Assembly: GCA_938028565.1 (NCBI GenBank)
Contig: CALIZS010000024.1
Coordinates: 1-64,000 of the forward strand
Direction: 5' to 3'
DNA from: an uncultured Atopobium sp.
GTDB taxonomy: Bacteria > Actinomycetota > Coriobacteriia > Coriobacteriales > Atopobiaceae
Length of the DNA stretch: 64,000 bases
The notes beneath the pieces are model-generated. The model saw only the letters and a list, made by a program, of their open reading frames with translations, was not told where the DNA came from and made no database searches. The translations under genes were made by a program, and so were the position numbers. Every line of letters begins with the position of its first letter. The first letter of the stretch is position 1. Below, one piece after another: positions 8,665-17,786 of the stretch.

Positions 8665-9744
8665 AATACCTGCGCGCTTGATAACCTCTTCAACGTTGAG
8701 CTCACCGTTGATGGTGTCCTCACCCTCAATGGCCATGCTGGAAGCAGCCATGCCTACCAGGCCGGTTTGCTCAAGCGTCATACCTTGAGTGTATGCCCAG
8801 GTAATTCCTGCCATCATGGCATCTCCTGCGCCTGTCATGTTGACCAGCTTTGCAGGAAGCAGCGGCAAGCGGACGGTCTTCTCGTGATCAGCGCAAAGAA
8901 GGCCCTTCTCGCCAAGGGAGATAAACACACGCTTGAGGCCTGTTGCAAGCAGCTCGTGAGCTGCGGCTTCAAGGGAGGTATCGTCGGTGATCTTGATGCC
9001 CGAGAGCATCTCGGCCTCAAGGCGATTTGGCTTGAGTGTGTGAATCTTGCCCAGAACCTTCTTGAGCTTCTGTGCCTTGATGGAAGAAACGGGATCGCAG
9101 AAGATTGGGCAGGTCACGTTCTTGGCAATGAACTCGATGGTCTGCTGAGGCAGGTTGGTATCAATTACGCAAGCTGCGGCGTGCTGGATAACATCCAGGC
9201 GCTCCTCGATGCGCTCAGGGGTGACATACTCGTAAATCTGCATGTCATTGATGGCTTCCTGCATCTCACCGTGCTCGTCCATGATAAAGAGGTAGGTGGA
9301 AGTGGAAGCGCCCGGCACGGTAATAGAAGCGTCAATGTCAATGCCGCAATCCAGGCAGCCCTCTTTGAGCTCGCGTGCGCGATAGTCCTCGCCAAAAGCA
9401 GTGAGCAGACGAACGTCGCTGTCGAGAAGGGCTAGGTTGTGGGCAACATTTCTGCCAACGCCACCAAAGGACATGGTGACCTTGCCAGGGTTTGAATCTC
9501 CCGCCACAAGGGAAGTGTCTGGACGGCCAGCAATATCCATGTTGGCAGCGCCAATCACAATAAAGTAGGGACGCTCGCTCAAAATGTAGCGACGGCCCAA
9601 AATTGCGCCCTTTGCGGTAAGGTTGGAGATGTGAACCGAAACAGAAGAACGCGAGATACCTGCACGCTCTGCAATTTCCTTCTGAGTAATGGAAGGCTGC
9701 TCTTTAATCCAGTTGAAAATCATCTGTTCTCGATTGGTGAGCAT
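8662..9744 (-). CDS. psuK: Pseudouridine kinase with N-terminal winged-helix domain
   Basis: A PfkB-family sugar kinase fused behind a DNA-binding-like winged helix. Residues 1-55 read as an HTH (QKEIAERAGISRSSVSVHIS). The kinase body follows with IGAANMDIAGRP near the start, CDPVSS, LKPNRLEAEML, and the catalytic GAGDAMMAG anion hole and base. It phosphorylates pseudouridine for PsuG. The longest frame opens with TTG 9762, but TAGGAGG lies inside that extension, 6 bases before ATG 9744, so 9744 is taken as the start. The fused HTH suggests autoregulation of psuK-psuG, as proposed for similar fusions. Confidence 0.93.
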   Translation of the reverse strand: MLTNREQMIFNWIKEQPSITQKEIAERAGISRSSVSVHISNLTAKGAILGRRYILSERPYFIVIGAANMDIAGRPDTSLVAGDSNPGKVTMSFGGVGRNVAHNLALLDSDVRLLTAFGEDYRARELKEGCLDCGIDIDASITVPGASTSTYLFIMDEHGEMQEAINDMQIYEYVTPERIEERLDVIQHAAACVIDTNLPQQTIEFIAKNVTCPIFCDPVSSIKAQKLKKVLGKIHTLKPNRLEAEMLSGIKITDDTSLEAAAHELLATGLKRVFISLGEKGLLCADHEKTVRLPLLPAKLVNMTGAGDAMMAGITWAYTQGMTLEQTGLVGMAASSMAIEGEDTINGELNVEEVIKRAGI

Positions 9745-9949
9745 CAGGCCTCCTAGCAGCAAAAATAGAATCCGACTAAACAGGTGCTTATCTTATTTAA
9801 GCTAGTGCTTAAACCTTGCTTTGGACAACGATAAGACAGCAGCTAGAGTCTGTAAAGAATGAATTCATTAAATTTTTCCCTGGTGAGCTCAAAGATTTTC
9901 TCGTTACATTGGTTTTACCTGCTTGATTTTTCTAAGCACTTGCTGCGTA

Positions 9950-9980
9950 CCGTTTACAGAATTTTAGTATCTGCAAACGG
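9950..9980. promoter_or_regulatory. Inverted repeat upstream of deoB, possible operator
   Basis: CCGTTTACAG (9950-9959) faces CTGCAAACGG (9971-9980) across 11 bases, one G-T mismatch in ten. It sits in the divergent gap between psuK and deoB (9745-10126), upstream of the candidate deoB promoter. It may bind a regulator of the nucleoside genes. Nothing else recognisable is in this gap. Confidence 0.45.
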
Positions 9981-10004
9981 TTGTATCGTGAAAATCTCTC
10001 TAAC

Positions 10005-10037
10005 TTGGGCGTCGGTGTTATGCAACTGTAATAATAT
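10005..10037 (+). promoter_or_regulatory. Candidate promoter for deoB-deoD
   Basis: TTGGGC at 10005-10010 and overlapping TAATAA/TAATAT at 10029-10037 give a spacing of 18 or more, about 90 bases upstream of the deoB ATG. It is a sequence match only. Confidence 0.35.
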
Positions 10038-10126
10038 ATTTAATGAATAGTAATGACTCGTCCACATAAGTTAGCTTGCGTATGTATCGTGCGCAAATGC
10101 TTGTTTCGGGCGTTTTAGGAGGTAGT

Positions 10127-11317
10127 ATGCCTAAACGTGTTTTTGTAGTTGTTCTTGATAGTTTTGGCATCGGCGAAGAGCCTGATGCGGCGGCATACGG
10201 AGATGAGGGTAGCAATACCCTTTGTGCCTGCGCAACAAGTGGCGTTCTTAATATCCCAAATATGACAAAGTTGGGCCTTCTTAATATTGATGGCGCGCTT
10301 GATACCGTGTATGACGTTGATTTGAAGCCAATTGAGTCTCCTGAGGGCGCATACGCTCGCATGCAGGAGAAATCCGCTGGTAAAGATACTACGGTTGGTC
10401 ACTGGGAGATGGCAGGCGTCATTTCTCCAAAGAAGTTCCCAACCTATCCTAATGGTTTTCCACAGGAGGTCATTGAGGAGTTTGAGCAGAAGACGGGCCG
10501 TAAGGTTCTCTGCAATAAGCCTTACTCCGGAACTGATGTTATTAGAGACTTTGGTAAAGAGCACGTAGAGACTGGTGCTCTGATTGTCTATACCTCAGCA
10601 GATTCTGTTTTCCAGATTGCTGCTCATGAGGACGTGGTAAGTCCCGAGAAACTCTATGAGTATTGCCGCATTGCGCGTGAGATTCTGCAGGGTGAGCATG
10701 GTGTTGCTCGTGTTATTGCTCGTCCTTTCGAGGGAGAGTGGCCATATCAGCGCACTTCTCGCCGTCATGACTTCTCGCTTGAGCCAACAGGCCCAACTAT
10801 GCTTGATCGCCTTAAAGAGAACGGCTTTGACGTTCTTTCTATTGGCAAGATTTATGACATCTTTGCTCACCGTGGCATGACAGAGTTTGAGTTTACTACC
10901 TGCAATGCAGACGGAATTCAGAAGACTATTGAGGCTACCAGCAAAGACTTCAATGGCCTGTGCTTCACCAATCTTGTTGATACCGACATGATTTACGGTC
11001 ACCGCAACGATCCTGTGGGATACTCCAACGCTCTTTCTTACTTTGACGAGCGCATTCCTCAAATTATTGAGGGCCTTCGTGAGGATGACCTGTTCATTAT
11101 CACCGCAGATCATGGCTGTGACCCGGTAACACCATCTACTGATCACTCTCGTGAGTACGTGCCACTGCTTATCACGGGTCCAAAGGTCAAGCCAAACACC
11201 AACCTTGGCACAACCGCTACATTTGCCGATATGGCCGAGACAATCCTTGATTATTTTGGCGTTGAGCAACTTGGTGTTGGAACTTCTCACCTGTCAGAGA
11301 TTCTTAAGGAGAACTAA
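10127..11317 (+). CDS. deoB: Phosphopentomutase
   Basis: Interconverts (deoxy)ribose-1-phosphate and (deoxy)ribose-5-phosphate, linking the phosphorylases to DeoC and the pentose phosphate pathway. The 396 residues belong to the alkaline-phosphatase-like metal enzymes: VVLDSFGIGEEPDA holds the first metal aspartate, KDTTVGHWEM the phosphorylated threonine, and TADHGCDPVTPSTDHSRE the metal histidines and aspartates. The frame is open from 10076, but TTTTAGGAGG lies 6 bases before ATG 10127, giving the family-typical start MPKRVFVVVLD. Its stop overlaps the deoD start by one base (TAATG), so the two are translationally coupled. Confidence 0.96.
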   Translation: MPKRVFVVVLDSFGIGEEPDAAAYGDEGSNTLCACATSGVLNIPNMTKLGLLNIDGALDTVYDVDLKPIESPEGAYARMQEKSAGKDTTVGHWEMAGVISPKKFPTYPNGFPQEVIEEFEQKTGRKVLCNKPYSGTDVIRDFGKEHVETGALIVYTSADSVFQIAAHEDVVSPEKLYEYCRIAREILQGEHGVARVIARPFEGEWPYQRTSRRHDFSLEPTGPTMLDRLKENGFDVLSIGKIYDIFAHRGMTEFEFTTCNADGIQKTIEATSKDFNGLCFTNLVDTDMIYGHRNDPVGYSNALSYFDERIPQIIEGLREDDLFIITADHGCDPVTPSTDHSREYVPLLITGPKVKPNTNLGTTATFADMAETILDYFGVEQLGVGTSHLSEILKEN

Positions 11318-12027
11318 TGGCTACCACCCCAACTCCTCATAACGCTGCTGTTGAGGGCCAGATTGCTAAGACCGTCCTCATGCCAGGCGATCCTCTGCGC
11401 GCAAAGCTTCTTGCAGATACGTATCTGGAGAACGTTGAGCAGTTCAACACCGTTCGCAACATGTTTGGTTACACTGGCACCTACAAGGGACAGCCAGTCT
11501 CCGTTATGGGTTCTGGTATGGGTATGCCTTCCATTGGTATTTATTCTTACGAGCTCTTTAATTTCTACGGTGTCGAGAATATCTTGCGTATTGGTAGCGC
11601 AGGTGGTCTTGCTCCTGAGGTAAAGCTTAGAGACATTGTTATTGGTATGTCTTCCAGCACTGATTCTAATTATCCATCACAGTACGGAATGCCTGGAACC
11701 ATTGCACCTACCGCAGACTTTGGTCTATTGAGCAAGGCTGTTGCTGGTGCAGAGAAATTGGGCTATCCCGTTCGCGTTGGTAATATCCTGGCAAGCGACG
11801 TGTTCTATACCGTAGACAACTCGCTTCCAAAATGGGCAAGCATGGATGTTCTTGCCGTTGAGATGGAGTCGGCAGCCCTGTATCTCAACGCCATGCACGC
11901 TCATAAGCATGCGCTTACGCTGCTAACTATCTCTGATTTGCCTCTTACAGGAGAAGCACTTACTGCTGAGGAGCGTCAGACTAGTTTCACGCAGATGATG
12001 GAGGTTGCTCTTTCTGTTGTTGCTTAA
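11317..12027 (+). CDS. deoD: Purine nucleoside phosphorylase, DeoD type
   Basis: Phosphorolyses purine (deoxy)nucleosides to base and (deoxy)ribose-1-phosphate. At 236 residues it matches the hexameric bacterial DeoD. Visible landmarks are the phosphate-site MPGDPLRAK, the GSGMGMPSIGIYSYEL helix, the ribose-binding AVEMESAALY, and the general-acid aspartate in TISDLPLTGE. It starts inside the deoB stop codon with AAGGAG upstream. Confidence 0.96.
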   Translation: MATTPTPHNAAVEGQIAKTVLMPGDPLRAKLLADTYLENVEQFNTVRNMFGYTGTYKGQPVSVMGSGMGMPSIGIYSYELFNFYGVENILRIGSAGGLAPEVKLRDIVIGMSSSTDSNYPSQYGMPGTIAPTADFGLLSKAVAGAEKLGYPVRVGNILASDVFYTVDNSLPKWASMDVLAVEMESAALYLNAMHAHKHALTLLTISDLPLTGEALTAEERQTSFTQMMEVALSVVA

Positions 12028-12190
12028 AGCGCTTGTTGCACAAAGCATCACAGGTCAGCAGCTTGCCATTGCTGTTTGTTTTGGAACCATGCGGATTTTC
12101 CGCTTAAGTTAGGGGAGTTTGGTCAACTTCTCATAAAGATCCAGCGTACAAGCTGGACGTTCCCGCCACATGAGGTAAGGAGAGCACGGA

Positions 12191-13267
12191 ATGAACAAGA
12201 ACGTTTCTCGTCGTAGTTTTGTGACCGGCGCAACCGGCGCTGGCGCATTTGCAGCACTCGCAGGTCTTGCAGGCTGCAACAACCCCAAGAAGGACGACGG
12301 CGGCCAGAAGGCATCAGGTGAGAAGAAAAAGAAGCTCACCATGGTTACCGATACTGGTGGTGTTAACGACCAGTCCTTTAACCAGTCCGCTTGGGAGGGC
12401 ATGACCGAGCTCAAGGACAAGAACGGCTGGGATGTCAGCTACCTTGAGTCCAAGCAGGATTCCGATTACGCAACCAACCTTGATAAGGCTGTTGACGCTG
12501 AGTCCGACCTTGTTTGGGGCGTTGGCTTTGCTATGGCTGATGCAACTCTTAAGGCTGCTAAGGACAATCCAAACACCCAGTTTGCCATCATCGACAACGG
12601 CAACGATTCTCAGGTTTCTAACTTCACTGGCGTTATGTTCCGTGCTCAGGAGCCTTCCTTTGTTGTTGGCTACATTGCCGCTCGTACCACAAAGACTGGT
12701 AAGGTTGGCTTTGTTGGCGGCATTTCTTCCGCTCTTATCGACCAGTTTGAGTATGGTTACCGCGGCGGCGTTGCTTATGCAAACAAGGAGAAGGGCACCA
12801 ACGTTGAGATTTCTGCACAGTATGCAGAGTCCTTCTCTGACGCAGCAAAGGGCAAGGCTATTGCTAACTCCATGTACTCCGATGGTTGCGACGTTGTCTT
12901 CCACGCTGCAGGCGGCGTAGGAACCGGCGTTATTGAGGCAGCTAAGGACGCAAACAAGCTTGCTATCGGCGTTGACCGTGACCAGGCATATCTTGCTCCA
13001 GAGAACGTTCTGACCTCCGCTCTTAAGCGCGTCAACGTTGCTATTGTTGAGATTTCCGAGAAGATCTTGAAGGACGGCCAGAAGGGTGGCACCACCATTT
13101 CTCTGGGCGCTTCCGAGGACGCCGTCGGAATTTCTGAGGAGCACCACCTCATGGGTGAGGACACCTACAAGGCTGCTACTGATCTTCTCGACAAGATTAA
13201 GGCCGGCTCTGTTGTTCCTCCTACAAACAAGGATGAGTTGGACAAATACGTCAAGTCTTTGAGCTAA
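12191..13267 (+). CDS. BMP-family nucleoside-binding lipoprotein (ABC transporter)
   Basis: The 358-residue substrate-binding protein of the PnrA/BMP family, which binds purine and other nucleosides outside the membrane. The N-terminus SRRSFVTGATGAG looks like a Tat twin-arginine signal, followed by a lipobox LAGC with the lipidated cysteine at C29. Next come a low-complexity linker (KKDDGGQK) and the type I periplasmic-binding fold starting LTMVTDTGGVNDQSFN. The ribosome site AAGGAG precedes ATG 12191. It heads a transport operon with the ATPase and two permeases, then cdd and deoA, which strongly supports nucleoside uptake. Confidence 0.93.
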   Translation: MNKNVSRRSFVTGATGAGAFAALAGLAGCNNPKKDDGGQKASGEKKKKLTMVTDTGGVNDQSFNQSAWEGMTELKDKNGWDVSYLESKQDSDYATNLDKAVDAESDLVWGVGFAMADATLKAAKDNPNTQFAIIDNGNDSQVSNFTGVMFRAQEPSFVVGYIAARTTKTGKVGFVGGISSALIDQFEYGYRGGVAYANKEKGTNVEISAQYAESFSDAAKGKAIANSMYSDGCDVVFHAAGGVGTGVIEAAKDANKLAIGVDRDQAYLAPENVLTSALKRVNVAIVEISEKILKDGQKGGTTISLGASEDAVGISEEHHLMGEDTYKAATDLLDKIKAGSVVPPTNKDELDKYVKSLS

Positions 13268-13356
13268 GTTCTGGCTTAGTATCTAAGCCTTAGGGTTTCT
13301 CGCCAGATGGTTTTGCCGTCTGACAGGCCCAAAAGGTTGATGAGTTTGGATTTGCT

Positions 13357-13386
13357 GGTGAGGGGTGCTCTTTGGCACTCCTCACC
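13357..13386 (+). other. Stem-loop between the lipoprotein and ATPase genes
   Basis: GGTGAGGGGTGC (13357-13368) pairs with GCACTCCTCACC (13375-13386) with one internal mismatch pair. No T run follows. Such hairpins often stabilise the upstream mRNA or limit read-through, which fits the higher need for binding protein than for ATPase. Confidence 0.6.
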
Positions 13387-13414
13387 TCTAGCAAGTGTGT
13401 AAAGGAGGTGGCTC

Positions 13415-14944
13415 GTGGAAGTCAGTTCGGATTACGCTGTTCAGATGCATGGCATTACCAAAGTTTTTGGATCGTTTAAAGCTCTTGACGCCGTAGACCT
13501 TAACGTGCGCAAGCAAACTGTCCACGCCATTTTAGGAGAGAACGGCGCAGGTAAAAGTACGCTTATGAACGTACTGTACGGCCTGTATTCTGCGGATGAG
13601 GGAGATGTTTACCTCAACGGAGAGCGCGTATCCATTTCTGGCCCAAACGATGCTATCGCTCACGGCATTGGTATGGTTCACCAGCACTTTATGTTGGTTG
13701 AGAACTTTACTGTTACAGAAAATATTGTTTTGGGCAACGAGGTCACCAAGGCTGGTGGCGTCCTTGATCCAAAGCGAGCTCGCGAGAAGGTCCTGGAGAT
13801 TGTTGAGGAATACGGCTTTGACGTAGATCCTGACGCCAAGATTGAAGACATTTCTGTTGGTATGCAGCAGCGTGTTGAGATCTTGAAGGCCCTGTATCGT
13901 GGCGCAGAGATTCTTATTCTTGATGAGCCTACGGCAGTTCTTACGCCGCAGGAGATTGAGAAGCTTATCCAGATCATGCATGACCTGGTAAGCAAAGGTA
14001 AAACCATCATTGTTATTACTCACAAGCTTAAAGAGATTATGTCTTCCGCTGACGAGTGCACCATTATTCGTCGTGGTAAGTACATGAGCACGGTTGATGT
14101 CTCCAAGACATCCGAGACTGAGCTTGCAACACTTATGGTGGGTAGAAACGTTAACCTGCATGTAGAAAAGAAGCCAGCAACTCCTGGTGAGGTTGTTCTT
14201 TCAATCAAAGACCTCCACGTCAAGGACGAGCGCGGTATTGAGCAGGTAAACGGCTTTAATTTGGATATTCGTGCCGGCGAGATCGTTGGTCTTGCAGGCA
14301 TTGACGGCAACGGCCAGAAAGAACTTGCCGATGCCATAAACGCACTGGTCAAACCTGAGTCGGGCACCATTTCTGTCAAGGGTGAAGAGATTCAGAGCAC
14401 AACTCCTAAGACGGTTATTGATCACGCAGTTGCAACCATTCCTTCAGACCGTCACCGTTGGGGTCTGGTTCTGCCCTTTACGGTTGCCGAGAACATGGTG
14501 CTTGAGCGCCACAACGAGGAAACCTTTGGTAAGGGCATTGCACTTGACCTGGAAAAGATCAAGGAATTCTCTCAGAAGCTGATTGATGAGTTTGATATTC
14601 GTCCGGCAGAGTGCGCAGATCATCAGGCAGTGGGACTTTCCGGCGGCAACCAGCAGAAGGTTATTATCGCCCGCGAGGTCTCTTCCAACCCAGACGTTCT
14701 CATTGCCATCCAGCCAACTCGCGGCCTTGACGTTGGTGCTATTGAGTTTGTTCACAAAGCGCTGATTCGCGAGAGGGACCGTGGAGCAGCAATTTTGCTG
14801 ATTTCCTTTGAGCTGGACGAGATTATGGACGTTGCCGATAAGATGGCAATTATTTACGCCGGCAAGAATGTTGGCGAGTTTGACCAAGGTACTATCACTG
14901 AAGAGCAGGCTGGCCTGCTGATGGCAGGAGGTGACGCCGAGTGA
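13415..14944 (+). CDS. Nucleoside ABC transporter ATP-binding protein (tandem ATPase)
   Basis: A 509-residue protein with two ABC domains in one chain, the RbsA/NupO-like layout. Domain 1 has Walker A GENGAGKST near residue 40, signature VGMQQR and Walker B ILILDEPTAVL. Domain 2 begins near residue 265 with a degenerate Walker A (GIDGNGQKEL) and has signature LSGGNQQK and IQPTRGLDVG. It drives nucleoside import through the two permeases that follow. GTG 13415 with AAAGGAGG upstream. Its stop overlaps the next GTG (GTGA) by four bases. Confidence 0.94.
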   Translation: MEVSSDYAVQMHGITKVFGSFKALDAVDLNVRKQTVHAILGENGAGKSTLMNVLYGLYSADEGDVYLNGERVSISGPNDAIAHGIGMVHQHFMLVENFTVTENIVLGNEVTKAGGVLDPKRAREKVLEIVEEYGFDVDPDAKIEDISVGMQQRVEILKALYRGAEILILDEPTAVLTPQEIEKLIQIMHDLVSKGKTIIVITHKLKEIMSSADECTIIRRGKYMSTVDVSKTSETELATLMVGRNVNLHVEKKPATPGEVVLSIKDLHVKDERGIEQVNGFNLDIRAGEIVGLAGIDGNGQKELADAINALVKPESGTISVKGEEIQSTTPKTVIDHAVATIPSDRHRWGLVLPFTVAENMVLERHNEETFGKGIALDLEKIKEFSQKLIDEFDIRPAECADHQAVGLSGGNQQKVIIAREVSSNPDVLIAIQPTRGLDVGAIEFVHKALIRERDRGAAILLISFELDEIMDVADKMAIIYAGKNVGEFDQGTITEEQAGLLMAGGDAE

Positions 14945-16143
14945 GTACGCTTACAAAGATAATGAGAAAGCCAATTACGTCAGCAATTGTTGCAATTTTT
15001 GTTGGCCTGTTGGTTGCTTCTATTATTTTGGTTGTTGCAGGCTATGACCCTATCAGCTCGTTTGAGGCTCTTATTGGCGGCATGGTAGGTAAGCCAAAAT
15101 ATATTTCCAACGTCATTATTAAGGCAACGCCTCTGCTCTTTACCGGTATTGCTGTTGCTTTTGCATTCCGCGTTGGTCTCTTTAACATTGGCGCTGAGGG
15201 TCAGTACATTGTAGGTACCATCCTCGCCGTTATTGTTGGCTACAGTTTGGACCTTCCTCCTGTGCTGCAGATTCCTGTAGTTGTTTTGGTTGGTACCGCA
15301 GGTGGCGCAGGTATTGGTGCCATTATTGGATGGCTTAAGGCTCAGTTTGGCATCAACGAGGTTATTACCAGCATTATGTTTAACTGGATCAGCCTTTACC
15401 TCTGCAACTTTGTGGTTTCTCTTCCACAGTTCCACCAGCCAAACTCAACTTCTTCGTACTCTATTAACGAGTCTGGCTACACCACACTGTTCTATGGCAT
15501 GAAGAATTCCGAGGACGGTGCTGAGGCAATTCGCAATATTCCTGTTATTGGCGACGCTATTATGCGTACCGATGTAAACATTGGTATTGTTGTTGCTATT
15601 ATCGCAGCTATCTTTATTGGTTGGCTGCTTATGCGCACCAAAGTTGGTTATGAGATGCGCGCTGTTGGTTTTAACCGCGACGCTGCACAGTTTACCGGCA
15701 TCAACGTTAAGAAAAACCTTACGCTTTGCATGGCTATTTCTGGTGCACTCTGCGGTCTTGCAGGTGCTCTGACCATTACCGGTATTGCTCCTCACAGTAT
15801 TGCAACGCTGGCAGCATTTGAGAACAACGGCTTTAACGGTCTGTCCGTTGCGTTTATTGCCAACTGCAACCCTGTGGCATGTATTCCTGCATCCTTCCTG
15901 TTTGCTGGTCTTCTTTATGGTGGTCAGACTGTTCAGCAGACGGTTGGTGCTCCTTCCGAGATTATTAACATTGTTATTGGTACCATCGTGTTCTTTATGG
16001 CTCTGGGTGGCGTTATTCCAATGCTTGCCGACCGTCTTGATCACAAACGTGCCCAGAAGGCTAAGGAAGAAGAGGCAAAGCTTGCTGCTCAAGTGAGTGA
16101 TGCGTCCGACCCTTCTCAGGAGGAGGCAAACAATGCTCACTAA
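14941..16143 (+). CDS. Nucleoside ABC transporter permease, first subunit
   Basis: A 400-residue inner-membrane protein of the BPD_transp_2 (RbsC/NupP-like) family. Hydrophobic segments run from residue 12 (SAIVAIFVGLLVASIILVV) to about residue 375. The conserved cytoplasmic coupling region VGYEMRAVGFNRDAAQFTGI is near residue 235. The charged C-terminal tail (RAQKAKEEEAKLAAQ) overlaps the start of the second permease. The start is GTG 14941, coupled to the ATPase stop. Confidence 0.93.
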   Translation: MSTLTKIMRKPITSAIVAIFVGLLVASIILVVAGYDPISSFEALIGGMVGKPKYISNVIIKATPLLFTGIAVAFAFRVGLFNIGAEGQYIVGTILAVIVGYSLDLPPVLQIPVVVLVGTAGGAGIGAIIGWLKAQFGINEVITSIMFNWISLYLCNFVVSLPQFHQPNSTSSYSINESGYTTLFYGMKNSEDGAEAIRNIPVIGDAIMRTDVNIGIVVAIIAAIFIGWLLMRTKVGYEMRAVGFNRDAAQFTGINVKKNLTLCMAISGALCGLAGALTITGIAPHSIATLAAFENNGFNGLSVAFIANCNPVACIPASFLFAGLLYGGQTVQQTVGAPSEIINIVIGTIVFFMALGGVIPMLADRLDHKRAQKAKEEEAKLAAQVSDASDPSQEEANNAH

Positions 16144-17056
16144 CCTGATTCTTCTTGTTTCCGTTACCCTCATGTACTCGACACCTCTTATTTTTGGTGC
16201 TCTGGGCGGCGTTGTCTCCGAGCGCTCCGGTGTTGTCAACATTGGTATTGAGGGCATGATGGGTGTTGGTGCCTTTGCAGGTGTTGCGGGCAGCTACCTC
16301 ACCGGAAACCCTTGGATTGGCTTCCTTTGTGCAGGTATTGCAGGCGGTCTTATTGCACTTTTGCACGCCATGGCATCTATTACGTTTAACGCTGACCAGA
16401 CAGTTTCTGGTGTTGCAATTAACCTGCTGGCACCTGGCATTGCTCTGTTTGCCTGCCGTCTTTTGTTTGATGGCGCTGCAATGTCTCCAGCAGTCACCAA
16501 GCTCCCAAAGCTCTTTGGTGAGGGTGCCTTTAACGACACACCTTATTCCAGCCTCAACGTAGACATTACCGTGGTACTTGCACTTTTGACCGCCCTTCTC
16601 GTCTGGTTTGTGCTTTACCGTACCAAGTGGGGCCTGCGTATTCGCTCTGTTGGCGAGCATCCACACGCATCCGAGACGCTGGGCATTAGCGTTCGTAAGA
16701 CTCGCTACCTCTGCGTTATTGTTTCTGGTGTGCTTGCAGGATTTGGTGGCGCTTCTGTAACGCTGGCAATTATTTCTCAGTTCACTCAGACCGCTATTTC
16801 TGGTCAGGGCTTTATTGCACTGGCAGCGGTTATCTTTGGTAAGTGGAAGCCTCTGAATACCTATGCAGCTTGCCTACTCTTTGGCTTTACTCAGGCGCTG
16901 GCAATTCTTCTTGGCGGTGGCGCAACTCCAATCCCAAGCCAGATTATTGCAATGCTTCCTTACTTCATCACCATCATTACGCTGGTCCTCTTTGTTGGTA
17001 AGTCTGTTGCTCCTAAGGCAGACGGCGTGCCATACATCAAGGGAAGCCGCGCATAA
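16133..17056 (+). CDS. Nucleoside ABC transporter permease, second subunit
   Basis: A 307-residue multi-pass membrane protein (NupQ-like) that pairs with the preceding permease. It starts MLTNLILLVSVTLMYST; the ALGGVVSERSGVVNIGIEG motif is typical of this permease group, and the coupling loop WGLRIRSVGEHPHASETLGI is near residue 185. The frame is open from 16097, but AGGAGG at 16119-16125 sets ATG 16133, overlapping the previous gene by 11 bases. Its stop overlaps the cdd ATG by one base. Confidence 0.93.
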   Translation: MLTNLILLVSVTLMYSTPLIFGALGGVVSERSGVVNIGIEGMMGVGAFAGVAGSYLTGNPWIGFLCAGIAGGLIALLHAMASITFNADQTVSGVAINLLAPGIALFACRLLFDGAAMSPAVTKLPKLFGEGAFNDTPYSSLNVDITVVLALLTALLVWFVLYRTKWGLRIRSVGEHPHASETLGISVRKTRYLCVIVSGVLAGFGGASVTLAIISQFTQTAISGQGFIALAAVIFGKWKPLNTYAACLLFGFTQALAILLGGGATPIPSQIIAMLPYFITIITLVLFVGKSVAPKADGVPYIKGSRA

Positions 17057-17604
17057 TGGCAGAGGTAGAGGGTTCTTGCCGCGTTTCTAACGAGGCGCTT
17101 GTTCAGCTTGCTATTGAGGCGCGCAACCACGCCTATGTACCGTACTCTCACTATGCTGTTGGAGCTGCACTTTTGTGCTCCGACGGCACGGTGTACGGCG
17201 GCGCCAACCTAGAAAACGCTGCGTATACGCCTTCCAATTGTGCTGAGCGCACGGCGTTTTTCCGCGCGGTGTTTGAGGGCCGCAGGGATTTTGTGGCCAT
17301 TGCGGTTGTTGGTGGCCCTGAGGGAGAACCTCCAACGGCTTGGTGCACTCCATGTGGTGTATGCAGGCAGGTGATTCGCGAGTGGTGCGATCCTGCAACA
17401 TTCCGCATTGTGCTGGGCAAGGCAGATGCTGCCCCTAGAGAGTATCTGCTCCAGGATATCTTGCCTATGGGATTTGGTCCCGAGGATCTGGGTGAGTCCA
17501 GTCCTGCCGGCGCATCGGGTGACGACGCTGTGAAGGATACCGACGGTGGTCACGAGCACAGTTGCGCTTGCGGGTGCAGCGAGCACGGCGGGGGCAACCA
17601 GTAA
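17056..17604 (+). CDS. cdd: Cytidine deaminase with Cys/His-rich C-terminal tail
   Basis: Deaminates (deoxy)cytidine to (deoxy)uridine, feeding the phosphorylase DeoA. Zinc ligands are in NCAERTAFF (C with the catalytic E) and PCGVCRQV (two C). The core ends near residue 140, as in the usual homotetrameric enzyme of about 130-135 residues. The extra 40 residues end HEHSCACGCSEHGGG, with three cysteines and three histidines. This tail is not part of the family; it may bind metal. The start is coupled to the permease stop (TAATG). Confidence 0.95.
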   Translation: MAEVEGSCRVSNEALVQLAIEARNHAYVPYSHYAVGAALLCSDGTVYGGANLENAAYTPSNCAERTAFFRAVFEGRRDFVAIAVVGGPEGEPPTAWCTPCGVCRQVIREWCDPATFRIVLGKADAAPREYLLQDILPMGFGPEDLGESSPAGASGDDAVKDTDGGHEHSCACGCSEHGGGNQ

Positions 17605-17667
17605 GCTGCGGCATCAAGCAGTCTGCGCTTTCGGGTGCAGATAACCTGGTAGGTTACATGAAATTGC

Positions 17668-17700
17668 GAGCCGGTAGAGTTTCTCGCTACCGGCTCTTTT
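17668..17700 (+). terminator. Terminator between cdd and deoA
   Basis: GAGCCGGTAG (17668-17677) pairs perfectly with CTACCGGCTC (17687-17696), with TTTT after it. It may only attenuate, since deoA follows 90 bases on. The loop contains TTTCTCGCTA, one base off the recurrent TTCTCGCCA word. Confidence 0.8.
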
Positions 17701-17786
17701 ACTAGAGAGTTAACGCGAACGACAACGAACGCGCCTGACGGCGCCGCGAACAGCAACGAACGCGAACAGCGAAAAGAGGTTCAACT

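Noticed and set aside
7786..9435. 549-residue open frame opposite psuG and psuK
   Set aside because: Antisense shadow; psuG and psuK carry full family motifs and catalytic residues on the minus strand.
9745..10126. Purine riboswitch upstream of deoB
   Set aside because: I looked for the conserved purine-aptamer pairing and loops in the 382-bp gap and did not find them; only an inverted repeat is visible.
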